From contig NZ_BJUL01000001.1 of assembly GCF_007989605.1 (NCBI RefSeq), positions 62,001-126,000 of the forward strand: 64,000 nucleotides of DNA, written 5' to 3'. This stretch comes from Vreelandella venusta. Its GTDB lineage: Bacteria > Pseudomonadota > Gammaproteobacteria > Pseudomonadales > Halomonadaceae. The notes under the pieces are model-generated. The model was not told the DNA's origin. It was given only the letters and a program-made list of their open reading frames with translations, and did not search any database. The translations under genes were made by a program, and so were the position numbers. This document shows positions 18,623 through 26,924 of this stretch, one piece after another (the first letter of the stretch is position 1; each line of letters opens with the position of its first letter).

Positions 18623-18650
18623 CTGGCCCCTCACATTAATGAGGGGCCAG
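18623..18650 (+). other. Intercistronic hairpin between tctC and tctB
   Basis: An 11-bp perfect stem (CTGGCCCCTCA / TGAGGGGCCAG) with a six-base loop, ending 14 bases before the tctB start. No T run follows directly, so it is more likely an mRNA-stabilising or attenuating structure than a full terminator. Its effect would be more binding protein than membrane subunits. Confidence 0.7.
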
Positions 18651-18664
18651 TATGGGGTTTTACC

Positions 18665-19114
18665 ATGTCTGAATGTAAACGTGACTATGGGGACTTTATC
18701 GTTCTCATGGGGTTGGCTGGCTTTACACTATGGTATTTATTAGACGCCATAAGCGTATCTGCCAAACCGCAAAACCTGCTGCTTATATTGCCACTTGCCG
18801 TTATCGTGCTAGGGATTATTGCACTTGAATTGATCCTGCGTATCAAACACGGCTCGCTGTTTCGCTCCTCTGAAGAAGAACCACTGCATAAAACATTACC
18901 TGTTGTGGGCCTCTTCGCCGGCTATGTATTGTCGCTTGAAACGATAGGCTTTGATATTGCCACCGTAGCATTTCTGGCGTTTTTTCTGATCCTTAAGGGT
19001 GAGCGCAACTGGCTGTTGGTCGGTGGCTATAGTGTTGCTTTTGGGCTGAGTGTCGCGTTCTTTTTCTCGCAGATGCTGCCGTATCCGATGACGCTACTGC
19101 TGCTTCCAAACTGA
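18665..19114 (+). CDS. tctB: Tripartite tricarboxylate transporter small membrane subunit
   Basis: Small membrane protein of 149 residues with four hydrophobic helices, the usual TctB layout. Position between tctC and tctA supports the call, since TctB sequences are poorly conserved. GFDIATVAFLAFFLILKGERNW resembles the conserved third-helix region. The ribosome site is weak (GGGG before the ATG), and the upstream hairpin may also limit translation. tctA begins 9 bases after the stop. Confidence 0.82.
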   Translation: MSECKRDYGDFIVLMGLAGFTLWYLLDAISVSAKPQNLLLILPLAVIVLGIIALELILRIKHGSLFRSSEEEPLHKTLPVVGLFAGYVLSLETIGFDIATVAFLAFFLILKGERNWLLVGGYSVAFGLSVAFFFSQMLPYPMTLLLLPN

Positions 19115-19123
19115 GGAGATACC

Positions 19124-20632
19124 ATGATTGATTTTGGCGCAGTAGGGCAGAGTTTGGATCTGCTTTTTTCTAGTTTTGGCCCTTGGCTGGTGGTAGTGCC
19201 GGGTATCGTACTGGGACTTATTTTTGGTGCAACACCAGGCCTGCAGATATCAATGGCGATGGCCATTTTTCTGCCGATGACCATGTATATGGACTTCATC
19301 CAAGCCATGTTGTTTCTCACCGCTATTTTTACCGGTGGCTCATTTGGTGCTGGTATACCAGCAATTTTGATGAATATACCCGGTACGTCTTCGGCGATTG
19401 CCACTGCGTTTGATGGTTATCCGATGGCACGTAAAGGGCAGCATAATCAGGCGCTGGGGGTTGCGTTAGCATCATCGGTAGTCGGTGCACTGATGGGCTA
19501 CATTGTGTTGTTTTTTATGATACAGCCGCTTTCCTACCTAGTGCTGAGATTGGGGCCAGCAGAGATGTTTGTGGTGATTCTCTGGGGAATGACGCTGATT
19601 GCGAGCTTAAAAGGCGAACAGGTGCTTAAAGGCTTGATTGCAGGATTTGTCGGGCTGCTAGTGGGGACGATTGGGTTTAGCGAAATTGGTTTAGCACGTG
19701 GGACGATGGGACAGACTTACCTTTTGGACGGCGTTCCTGTTATACCTGCCATGATGGGAATGTTTGCCGCCTCAGAGCTATTTAAGCTAGCAAATAAAGG
19801 CTTCATCGTTGAATCTGCCGATGCTCGTAAGGTTAAGGTAAGTGAGATCTTCGAAGGTTGTAGGATGGCGATGCGTTATCCCGTTGTGATGATTCGAGGT
19901 GGTTTGATCGGGGTGTTAGTAGGAGCTGTGCCTGGTGTGGGCTCATCCGTGTCTAATCTGCTCTCTTACATAGAAACTAAGCGCCGTGATCAGAACCCCG
20001 ATTCCTTTGGGAAGGGCAATCCGAAAGGGGTCGTGGCGTCTGAGGCGGCTAACAGCAGCTCCGAAGGGGGCTCGATGGCAACACTGCTGGCACTTGGGAT
20101 TCCCGGTGGTGGCGCTACAGCGGTAATGTTAGCGGCGTTTGCTATGCATAATATCACTGGCGGCCCGCAATTTATTCGCCAACAAACCGATGTGGTTTAC
20201 GCGATCATCTTCGCTAACTTTGCCCAAGTATTTTTATTGGTAATTATTGGCTTATTGTTTATTCCGCTATTGGCCAATATTGTCAAAGTGCCCATGCGCT
20301 ACTTGATCCCTTCTGTATTGGTGCTTGCGATAATGGGATCTTTCGGGCTAACCGGCAATATGACAGGGCCTGCGACGGTGTTGGTATTTGCGGTGATCGG
20401 TTGGATATTCCGTCACTATGGCTACTCTGTACCCGCCGCCGTGATTGGCATGTTACTGGGCTCGCTAGCTGAAAAATCATTACTTCACTCCTATCAAATC
20501 AGCGGTGGTGATATTACCTACGTTTTTGAGCGCCCAGTCACGTTAGCAATTTTTGCACTGTTGCTAATCTCGCTGTTCAGCCAACCGCTTATGAGGCGTC
20601 TCAAAGCACGCCAAGCAGCTATTCAGCATTGA
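19124..20632 (+). CDS. tctA: Tripartite tricarboxylate transporter large membrane subunit
   Basis: Large membrane permease of 502 residues with about 12 helices. The TctA signatures are clear: GLIFGATPGLQISMAMAIFLP near the start, GGSFGAGIPAILMNIPGTSSA, then GVLVGAVPGVGSSVSNLLSY and ALGIPGGGATAVMLAAF in the second half, the internal duplication typical of the family. GAGGAG lies 5 bases before the ATG. With TctB and the binding protein it forms a secondary, ion-driven uptake system. The convergent two-component system is its probable regulator. Confidence 0.92.
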   Translation: MIDFGAVGQSLDLLFSSFGPWLVVVPGIVLGLIFGATPGLQISMAMAIFLPMTMYMDFIQAMLFLTAIFTGGSFGAGIPAILMNIPGTSSAIATAFDGYPMARKGQHNQALGVALASSVVGALMGYIVLFFMIQPLSYLVLRLGPAEMFVVILWGMTLIASLKGEQVLKGLIAGFVGLLVGTIGFSEIGLARGTMGQTYLLDGVPVIPAMMGMFAASELFKLANKGFIVESADARKVKVSEIFEGCRMAMRYPVVMIRGGLIGVLVGAVPGVGSSVSNLLSYIETKRRDQNPDSFGKGNPKGVVASEAANSSSEGGSMATLLALGIPGGGATAVMLAAFAMHNITGGPQFIRQQTDVVYAIIFANFAQVFLLVIIGLLFIPLLANIVKVPMRYLIPSVLVLAIMGSFGLTGNMTGPATVLVFAVIGWIFRHYGYSVPAAVIGMLLGSLAEKSLLHSYQISGGDITYVFERPVTLAIFALLLISLFSQPLMRRLKARQAAIQH

Positions 20633-20673
20633 TTTGACATGCTGCAACCAACTGTCCGACGTTGAACTGCTAC

Positions 20674-20699
20674 CTCGCACCCACAATGTAGGGTGCGAG
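20674..20699. terminator. Hairpin between convergent tctA and tctE
   Basis: A 9-bp perfect stem (CTCGCACCC / GGGTGCGAG) with an eight-base loop, located between the tctA stop and the minus-strand kinase stop. Neither side has a good T run, so termination efficiency is uncertain. Confidence 0.55.
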
Positions 20700-20714
20700 T
20701 TGCCAATGCCTCTG

Positions 20715-22091
20715 CTATGAAGGGAATGCTACAGAGACTGTAAAACCGCCCTGTGGTCGGTTGCCTAGAGACAGTTGTGCCGAATGAGTAATCGCAATCT
20801 GCTCTACAATAGCCAGCCCCAGCCCGCTACCAGGGGAGTGTTTGTTGTGGCGGAAAAAGCGCTCTGTCAATTTGTAGATTTGTGCTTCATCTACGCCAGT
20901 GCCTTCATCGCTCACCGTTAATATTACTTGGCCTACGTCAGCTGTTAGGGCAACGGTGATGACGCCCTGGTAAACATGCTCTCCACCTGCATGCAAGCTG
21001 GCATTCTCAATTAAATTGGTGACTAACCAGCGCAACAAAATAGGGTCGCCAATGACATTAGGTATTGCTTGATGTTTTTCAAATGCGAGCTCTTGGCCTT
21101 GCTTATAGATAGTAGGGGCCGTTTGAGCGCAGGCTTCCTGACAAATCGCTACTAAATCGACATTCTCCAAATGAGATATATCAACCAACTCGCTGCGTGT
21201 TTTGGCATATTTCAGCAGTTGCTTCACGGTGTGGCTGGCATGTTCGGTGATGCGTTGAATCTCTTTTAGATTAGTCTGCGCCGGTGAGGGAAGGGGGGTT
21301 TTAAGCGATACCTCGGTTAACGCGCGAATCTCTGAAATGGGTGTTCTAAGCTGATGCGAAACATCGGCATTGAGCTGTTGGGTGCTTTCAATGCTGCGCC
21401 GCATTCGCTGCATCAAATGGTTAATGCTCTGGATGAGTGGCAAAATTTCTTTGGGAGCGGCATCATCCAAGGGGTGTAAGTCATTGGGCGAACGTTGTCG
21501 TAACGCTTGGCTTGCCATACTCAGAGGCGCTAGACCTAGATGAATGGCGAATAGGGCAATGGAAATTGCCAGCAGTCCTGTTACGGCCATTAACCCTGAA
21601 AGCGTTACCATAAAGTCATTAGTGAGCGTGTGGCGCGCTTCTTTTGATTCGGCTACCACTATTTCAATGTCTACCGATTCATCGCCTCGGTAAAAGGGCA
21701 GTGTAAGCGCCACGGCGCGTAATGCATTACCTGCATAGTCTACGTCATAAAAAATGGGTTCTTGAGATGTTTTGGGCGGATCTGATAAACCGCTAAAGCC
21801 TGCGATCATGCCTCCTTCAGACTCTTTAATGCGATAAAATATTTTCCCATCGCCTCTACTGCCAAGTGTACTAATGCTGAAGTAGTGCATATTGATGCGC
21901 AGTTCACCATCCACCGTGTAAATTCGGCGCTCCAGCCGCTGGGCTGCGTTAAGTAGCAGGTCATCAAAGGTGGCATTAATTTGCCGAGATAACAGCAGAT
22001 GACTAGAGATCAATGCCAAGATCGCAAGGGCAGTGAAAGGCAGTCCAATCCATAAAAGCAGCCGGCTGCGGATTGATTGGCGTTTACTCAT
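20715..22091 (-). CDS. tctE: Sensor histidine kinase, TctE-like
   Basis: Membrane kinase of 458 residues: TM helix at about 12-33, a periplasmic sensor of about 130 residues, a second TM helix (LSGLMAVTGLLAISIALFAI), HAMP, HisKA with His246 in SHQLRTPISEIRAL, and HATPase with NLIENA and SGLGLAIVEQIA. This layout and the H-box variant match TctE/QseC-type kinases that control tricarboxylate uptake. It lies tail to tail with tctA and overlaps the response regulator start codon region by 8 bases, so the pair is translationally coupled. The inducing ligand is presumably the substrate of the adjoining transporter. Confidence 0.85.
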   Translation of the reverse strand: MSKRQSIRSRLLLWIGLPFTALAILALISSHLLLSRQINATFDDLLLNAAQRLERRIYTVDGELRINMHYFSISTLGSRGDGKIFYRIKESEGGMIAGFSGLSDPPKTSQEPIFYDVDYAGNALRAVALTLPFYRGDESVDIEIVVAESKEARHTLTNDFMVTLSGLMAVTGLLAISIALFAIHLGLAPLSMASQALRQRSPNDLHPLDDAAPKEILPLIQSINHLMQRMRRSIESTQQLNADVSHQLRTPISEIRALTEVSLKTPLPSPAQTNLKEIQRITEHASHTVKQLLKYAKTRSELVDISHLENVDLVAICQEACAQTAPTIYKQGQELAFEKHQAIPNVIGDPILLRWLVTNLIENASLHAGGEHVYQGVITVALTADVGQVILTVSDEGTGVDEAQIYKLTERFFRHNKHSPGSGLGLAIVEQIAITHSAQLSLGNRPQGGFTVSVAFPS

Positions 22092-22785
22092 CGCCAGGAG
22101 CTTTCACGTCTTTGGGTTTGCAGTCTTTAGCTTCCAGGTAATAGCCCAGGCCGCGTACCGTTTTTAAGCCGAAATCGTAGCCAATTTTTTTACGAATCCG
22201 AGAGATGTAAGTTTCTACTGCAGCGTAGCTAACCGACTCATCGGAGGTAGATAGGCGGTCGATAATTTGATCCTTATTAACGAGGCGATTTTGGTTTATC
22301 AGCAGGTATTCCATAACTTCTAACTCTCGGCGGTGCAATAGCAAAGGTTTTCCATCTAGGCGCAGCTCCATGGCATCGGGAAGAAACTCTAAGCGCCCAC
22401 ATTGTAGTGTTTCTCCACCAAAGTGTTTGGCGCGTCGTACCAGTGCCCGCGCCCGCGCTGCGACCTCTTCCAGTGAAAAAGGCTTACATAAGTAGTCGTC
22501 TGCACCTACTTCTAGGCCATGTATGCGCTGATCAAGACTGTCTCGTGCTGAGATGATCAAGACAGGAATTGTATTCTGCTGATGACGTAGCTTGCGCAGT
22601 AGGGAGATGCCGTCCAGTTCAGGTAGACCGAGATCCAACACCAACAGATCGTACCCACCTTGCTCAAGAATATGGAGTGCTTTTCTTCCATCGTCGGCGA
22701 CATCAATGCTAAAGGCAGCCTCAAGTAGAGTGGCTGCAATAGAGTTAGCTAAATTAACATTGTCTTCTACTACTAGCACTTTCAT
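22084..22785 (-). CDS. tctD: OmpR-family response regulator, TctD-like
   Basis: A 233-residue regulator: receiver domain (MKVLVVEDNVNLANSIAATL; phospho-acceptor Asp in LLVLDLGLPELDG; Lys in DDYLCKPFS) and a winged helix ending in VRGLGYYLEA. The start at 22785 has AGGA 7 bases upstream and gives the standard KVLVVEDN opening; the longer frame to 22851 would add 22 residues from the overlapping upstream gene. It is the third gene of a four-gene minus-strand operon. The upstream gene's last 32 bases overlap its first codons. Confidence 0.86.
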   Translation of the reverse strand: MKVLVVEDNVNLANSIAATLLEAAFSIDVADDGRKALHILEQGGYDLLVLDLGLPELDGISLLRKLRHQQNTIPVLIISARDSLDQRIHGLEVGADDYLCKPFSLEEVAARARALVRRAKHFGGETLQCGRLEFLPDAMELRLDGKPLLLHRRELEVMEYLLINQNRLVNKDQIIDRLSTSDESVSYAAVETYISRIRKKIGYDFGLKTVRGLGYYLEAKDCKPKDVKAPGDE

Positions 22786-23401
22786 AAGCAATCCTGTTGT
22801 TACCCAGTGCGCTATCAATGGGGTCTGTACCATTGATATTGAGACGCTCACAGCTCACTTCATTTTGAGCCTGTCCGAACACTGACAGCCAAGACCATTC
22901 GCCTGGGTTGAGCACGAAGCCGTAGCTGAGTGTTAAGCCAGATATGATTTTGACATCACCCAGCCTGGCTTCATTTTGACCTGTGATGTCGTAGTCTTCA
23001 CTGACAACTTCGTCTCCTGCGGTGAGTTTTTGCATGACTTCGTCGTCATAAATCACTAGCTGAATCGGCTCTACTGAGCGAATTCCGATGCTAGAACCGC
23101 CAAAGTCACCCGCGGCGAAACGCATCGGTACAGATACACAGTGGGCTTCATCCTGCTGTTGGGTAGGCGTTTCTCTGCTAATGAGCATGCCTCTTCCGGC
23201 AATACCTCGCAGCTGTAATAAAGCGCCTGTTTTTGGTGATTCAATGATCACCACGCCTTTTATGTCACCTGGCATCACTTGCTCATCTTGCACCGTCGAG
23301 CCTGGGCTATTAGTAGCATGGCTGTAAGCTGGCAATGTTAAAAAGACTAGCAGTGTGCACAAGAGGGTAAATAAATGGGGCTGGTTATCAACATCTTTCA
23401 T
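22754..23401 (-). CDS. Uncharacterised exported protein, co-transcribed with tctDE
   Basis: A 215-residue protein with a signal peptide (FTLLCTLLVFLTLPAYSHA) and a soluble, probably beta-rich body. I do not recognise a family. Visible features are two or three Cys in the mature part (HCVSVP, SCERLN, terminal C) that could form a disulfide, and acidic segments around YDDEVMQK. GGAG lies 6 bases before the ATG at 23401. The gene overlaps tctD by 32 bases, so it is made together with the two-component system and may be a periplasmic accessory to the sensor. Its conservation next to tctDE in other genomes would test that. Confidence 0.6.
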   Translation of the reverse strand: MKDVDNQPHLFTLLCTLLVFLTLPAYSHATNSPGSTVQDEQVMPGDIKGVVIIESPKTGALLQLRGIAGRGMLISRETPTQQQDEAHCVSVPMRFAAGDFGGSSIGIRSVEPIQLVIYDDEVMQKLTAGDEVVSEDYDITGQNEARLGDVKIISGLTLSYGFVLNPGEWSWLSVFGQAQNEVSCERLNINGTDPIDSALGNNRIAYESASSRRQC

Positions 23402-23414
23402 TGTCTTCTCCAAC

Positions 23415-23768
23415 TTAAAGCGTATTACCATGCTGTGGGGAATCCATATCGGTGAGAGGTGGCTCGCTCGGTAAAGTTAGTAAGATGAGCAACATCACCA
23501 TGCCGATGACGGGAATCAAGATCACTGACAACCACCAAGCAGAACGCTGAGTGTCGTGCAGTCTTCGCACGGTTAAAGACAACAAGGGCAGAAAAATCGC
23601 TAGGCTGTAAATCGCTTCTATTTTCCATGTCGATTGATAGAAGGTTTCCGCTAAAGCAAACGCCATCGATACAAGGCTGTTCACTAGGAAGAACATCCAA
23701 AAAGCTGCTCGTGATGCCCTTCCTGAAAATTGTGCGTAACGCTGCCAAGCATCAAAATACCAGTGCAT
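23415..23768 (-). CDS. DUF805 family membrane protein
   Basis: A 117-residue inner-membrane protein with three to four helices. The opening WYFDAWQRYAQFSGRASRAAFWMFFL and the conserved TVRRLHDTQRSAWW are hallmarks of DUF805, whose function is unknown. It has a TAGGAG site before the ATG and is the first gene of the operon leading into the exported protein and tctDE, with 13 bases to the next start. DUF805 proteins are usually orphans, so the link to a two-component system is unusual. Confidence 0.82.
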   Translation of the reverse strand: MHWYFDAWQRYAQFSGRASRAAFWMFFLVNSLVSMAFALAETFYQSTWKIEAIYSLAIFLPLLSLTVRRLHDTQRSAWWLSVILIPVIGMVMLLILLTLPSEPPLTDMDSPQHGNTL

Positions 23769-23828
23769 ACTTTTCTCCTATCCAGCGGCTGTTGATGCGT
23801 AAAAAGTACGTCTTAGTTAGCGTGTCTG

Positions 23829-23852
23829 CGTCCTCGATCAGGTTCGAGGACG
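23829..23852. promoter_or_regulatory. Perfect dyad in the divergent DUF805/AraC promoter region
   Basis: A 9-bp inverted repeat CGTCCTCGA / TCGAGGACG with a 6-base spacer. It sits between two divergent genes about 61 bases from the DUF805 start and 69 from the AraC-type gene, a position suited to an operator. It is not followed by a T run on either strand, so it is not a terminator. Confidence 0.55.
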
Positions 23853-23920
23853 TCCAGGAAAGGGATGTAGGACAAAATGACGAGCGTTAAGCAAAGATCA
23901 ATAAACCCAACGGAACGGAA

Positions 23921-25024
23921 ATGATCGCTATTCCATTGCCTTTTGTGGTGGCCCTGCTGTTGTCTATATTGGCGGTGTTATTGTTTATGCGCCGTGAAGA
24001 ATCCACGCCATCGGCGTTTGTTTTTATCGCCCTATGTGCGTTAACAACGACGGTGGTTGGCCTACGTTGGACATTTGATTGGCCGCTGTTGCGCTTATTC
24101 CAGCCTATCTTGGCGTCCTGTATTCCCGTTACCGCTTGGTACTGCTTTTCCAGTGCACACCAACGCTATAGGCTGCCAATCTGGCATGTAATACCCCCCG
24201 TATTGGTGACCTTAGGCTCCCTGACGTACCCATTCTGGCGTCCGCCTCTAGATCCTGCGTTGACGCTGCTTTATGTGGGATACGGTATCGCGCTAATTCA
24301 TGCCTCGTTTAAAACGTCGCTCCCTCCCGAGCAAGTACGCTTTTCCGATATCGACAAGGCGTTAAAAGCAGAACGCATGGCGGGTGTGATGCTTTTGATG
24401 TCGGCGTGTATTGATGGCGCTCTAGTCGTTGATTTTGAGTTTTTTGCGGGTGCTCATGCACTGACGATTCTCACTATCGGCCATGCCGTATTACTGCCGA
24501 TACTCGCTATTGCAGTGATTATGGTGAGCTTGAGCATCGCGCCGAGGATTAACGAAACACCCTCTCAAGACGATAAAGAAGCACCTGCAGCAGTCCCAAA
24601 AGATAAATCTCACAACCAACTCAATGACGATGGGGAAGAGGGGCTGAATGCAGCAAACCTGAATGCCACAAACCTGAATGTCAGCAACATAGTGAACAAG
24701 ATAGACGTGTTACTCTCTACCCAAGAAGTATTTCTCGATCCTGATCTGAACTTGGATCGGCTCGCACGTAAAGCTTGTATACCCGCGCGGCAGATATCCG
24801 CTGCGATTAATCAGGTTTATGGGCGTAATGTCTCCCAAGTGGTTAACGAATACCGCATTGAGCGAGCAAAAATATTATTAACCACCACCGATAGCAGCAT
24901 CACCCAGATCTACCTAGACTCGGGTTTTCAGACCAAATCTAATTTTAATCGGGAATTTTCCAGAGTCACCGGTCAAACGCCCAGCGCGTTTCGGCGCGAA
25001 GCGGCGGGTAAAGATACGACCTAA
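23921..25024 (+). CDS. Membrane-anchored AraC-family transcriptional regulator
   Basis: A 367-residue protein joining six or seven hydrophobic helices (residues about 1-210) to a C-terminal AraC double helix-turn-helix (about 265-362: LDRLARKACIPARQISAAIN, then ITQIYLDSGFQTKSNFNREF). A polar linker of about 50 residues lies between and contains a three-copy five-residue repeat. Such proteins are thought to sense a membrane or periplasmic signal and bind DNA while anchored. The 3' end overlaps the convergent hydrolase gene by 4 bases. The target is unknown; the divergent DUF805-tctDE operon is the closest candidate. Confidence 0.8.
   Translation: MIAIPLPFVVALLLSILAVLLFMRREESTPSAFVFIALCALTTTVVGLRWTFDWPLLRLFQPILASCIPVTAWYCFSSAHQRYRLPIWHVIPPVLVTLGSLTYPFWRPPLDPALTLLYVGYGIALIHASFKTSLPPEQVRFSDIDKALKAERMAGVMLLMSACIDGALVVDFEFFAGAHALTILTIGHAVLLPILAIAVIMVSLSIAPRINETPSQDDKEAPAAVPKDKSHNQLNDDGEEGLNAANLNATNLNVSNIVNKIDVLLSTQEVFLDPDLNLDRLARKACIPARQISAAINQVYGRNVSQVVNEYRIERAKILLTTTDSSITQIYLDSGFQTKSNFNREFSRVTGQTPSAFRREAAGKDTT
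24644..24688 (+). repeat. In-frame 15-bp tandem repeat in the linker of the AraC-type regulator
   Basis: Three 15-base units starting with CTGAATG (24644-24658, 24659-24673, 24674-24688) encode LNAAN, LNATN and LNVSN. The five-residue period resembles pentapeptide repeats, but three copies are too few to form that fold. It lies in the linker between the membrane and DNA-binding parts. Confidence 0.8.
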
Positions 25025-26040
25025 TGGGCGCCGATGAAGGCTAGAATATCTTGGTAGATGATCTGGTGAAGTTCCTGCCGTGAGTGGCCATCACCGTCTA
25101 GGCAGATAACGCCATCGCCCGGCGTTTGCTCTTCGATTAACTCAATCGCCCCCGGTTTGCATCGTTGCATAAAGCTGAAATGGGTCGCATAGGGATAAAC
25201 AATATACGTTTGCTGACTCGCTGGAATGTACTGCGCCAGAAAGCCCGACTCCTCCTCTTGCGGTGTGTCACCTATATCGACGCCGGCAGCCATGATGAGT
25301 GTCGGCGTCGTGAGGGATTGCAAACTCTGACGAGAAAAGCTGTGTGCCAACCCCAGATCTAAAGAGACAACACGCTTGATTCGATCATCTTTCAGGCTGC
25401 CCGTAGGTTCGCCTGCTTGGGGTGTATTTAAACCCAATTCCGGCATGAGGTCACAGACTCGCGGGTTCGCTTGGGTTGAGCATGCTGATGTTAATTGGCC
25501 ACGATCAAACTGCGCGCCTGCTAACAACATTACCGTCCAGCCGCCCAATGAATGGCCGATGGCTGAAATGTTATGCGTATCGATATATGGCAGCAGGTAA
25601 GACTCTTTTAACAGCCAGTCCAATAAGCGAGACAGGTCGTGAGGTCGTTGCCACCATTGAGCGGCAGCTAGCGGGGAATGATCAAAACTCGTGGTGCCAG
25701 GGTGATCAAGTGACGCAACGATAAACCCCTCTTGCGCCAGCTTGGTGGCTAACCAGTTTTGATTACGCCAGTTGCCACGATAACCATGTGAGACCACAAC
25801 CAGCGGAAAGGTGCCCGCTAACGGGGTGCCGCCCCGTATGGCATCCGTACCCAAAAACGCGGGAGTGTCAGCCACCTTTTCAGTTGGAGAAGTCGTGTGG
25901 GATGGGTACCAAACACTGGTTTCTAAAGGGCGATCACTGTCTGCGTATAAGATAGTTTGATCAAAGCCCACCGCCGACTGCGCAGATGCTTGATCCGTCA
26001 TACAAAGCATCAATAACATCAAACCCAGCAGTATTTTCAT
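25021..26040 (-). CDS. Exported alpha/beta hydrolase, PAF-acetylhydrolase/dienelactone-hydrolase-like
   Basis: A 339-residue serine hydrolase with a signal peptide (KILLGLMLLMLCMTDQASA). The nucleophile elbow GHSLGGW, the oxyanion strand VVVSHGYRG and a late catalytic His in ATHFSFMQ are visible; an Asp in the segment before the His completes the triad. It resembles the platelet-activating-factor acetylhydrolase isoform II group, and so is likely an esterase or lipase of unknown substrate. The start at 26040 has GAGG 9 bases upstream; a longer frame to 26088 adds 16 residues and spoils the signal peptide. It overlaps the convergent AraC-type gene by 4 bases. Confidence 0.78.
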   Translation of the reverse strand: MKILLGLMLLMLCMTDQASAQSAVGFDQTILYADSDRPLETSVWYPSHTTSPTEKVADTPAFLGTDAIRGGTPLAGTFPLVVVSHGYRGNWRNQNWLATKLAQEGFIVASLDHPGTTSFDHSPLAAAQWWQRPHDLSRLLDWLLKESYLLPYIDTHNISAIGHSLGGWTVMLLAGAQFDRGQLTSACSTQANPRVCDLMPELGLNTPQAGEPTGSLKDDRIKRVVSLDLGLAHSFSRQSLQSLTTPTLIMAAGVDIGDTPQEEESGFLAQYIPASQQTYIVYPYATHFSFMQRCKPGAIELIEEQTPGDGVICLDGDGHSRQELHQIIYQDILAFIGAH

Positions 26041-26188
26041 CGCACCGTTCCTCATAGTCATTACCAACGTCATCACTATGGGGAACACCAGGACACGCAG
26101 CGACCTAAAACAGGATCAAGGACGCATCCGTGGGTTTAAAGCTCGCTAAACGACTTCTGGAATAGCTGCAACTAACGAAGAGCGACGA

Positions 26189-26908
26189 CTACCCCTCTGG
26201 CTGATATTTATATCCAACCCCGTAAACGGAGCGAATAATCTCTAGCTCGGGCAGTGCTTCATGGATTTTTTTGCGTAGCTTCTTAATGTGGCTGTCCACA
26301 GTGCGCTCCGAGACAATGCGGTTGTCCCTATACATGTGATCCATTAGCTGCTCGCGACTGAAGATACGTCCCGGGGACTGCATCATAACGCGCAATAGTT
26401 GGAATTCTACGGCAGTGAGGCCAAGGTCGTGCCCATTGGCAAGTGCTTGCCAGCCCTCTTCATCGAGTGTCACCGGCGCTTGTGGAGTGGTGATAGAGGC
26501 GTCATCGTCTTGCGTCGCGGCTTGGCTACGGCGTAATACGGCTTTTACGCGGGCAACCACTTCGCGGGGGCTAAAGGGTTTACAAATATAGTCGTCTGCT
26601 CCTAGCTCCAAGCCCAGTAAACGATCAACTTCCTCGACTTTCGCGGTCACCATAATAATGGGTAAGTTAGGCCAGTTTTGACGGATTTCTCGACACAGCG
26701 TTAGTCCATCTTTACCAGGAAGCATGACATCTAGCAGCACTAATGCAGGGTCGTGCTGGGTTAGCCAGGGCATAACGTCGTTGCCGTTGGCAATGACTGT
26801 CGGGGCAAAATTATTGTTTTCCAGATAGTCCGCCATTAGGCGGGCAATTTTAGGTTCGTCCTCAACAATGAGCAGTGAGGCGTCTTGGGGGAAACTATTC
26901 TCAGACAT
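26189..26908 (-). CDS. baeR: OmpR-family response regulator BaeR
   Basis: A 239-residue response regulator very close to Escherichia coli BaeR: SLLIVEDEPKIARLMADYL, LVLLDVMLPGKDGLTLCREI with the phospho-acceptor Asp, RLLGLELGADDYICKPFSPR, and a winged helix with RTVDSHIKKLRKKI and SVYGVGYKY. BaeR responds to envelope stress and switches on RND efflux. The ATG at 26908 is preferred to a TTG at 26935 that lies inside the baeS end. It is the last gene of the operon MFP-RND-baeS-baeR, the same order as mdtABC-baeSR in enterics. Confidence 0.88.
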   Translation of the reverse strand: MSENSFPQDASLLIVEDEPKIARLMADYLENNNFAPTVIANGNDVMPWLTQHDPALVLLDVMLPGKDGLTLCREIRQNWPNLPIIMVTAKVEEVDRLLGLELGADDYICKPFSPREVVARVKAVLRRSQAATQDDDASITTPQAPVTLDEEGWQALANGHDLGLTAVEFQLLRVMMQSPGRIFSREQLMDHMYRDNRIVSERTVDSHIKKLRKKIHEALPELEIIRSVYGVGYKYQPEG

Positions 26909-26924
26909 AGTCAGCTCGCTTAGA

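Noticed and set aside
24644..24688. Pentapeptide-repeat domain in the AraC-type regulator
   Set aside because: Three units are too few for the quadrilateral beta-helix; treated as a linker repeat.
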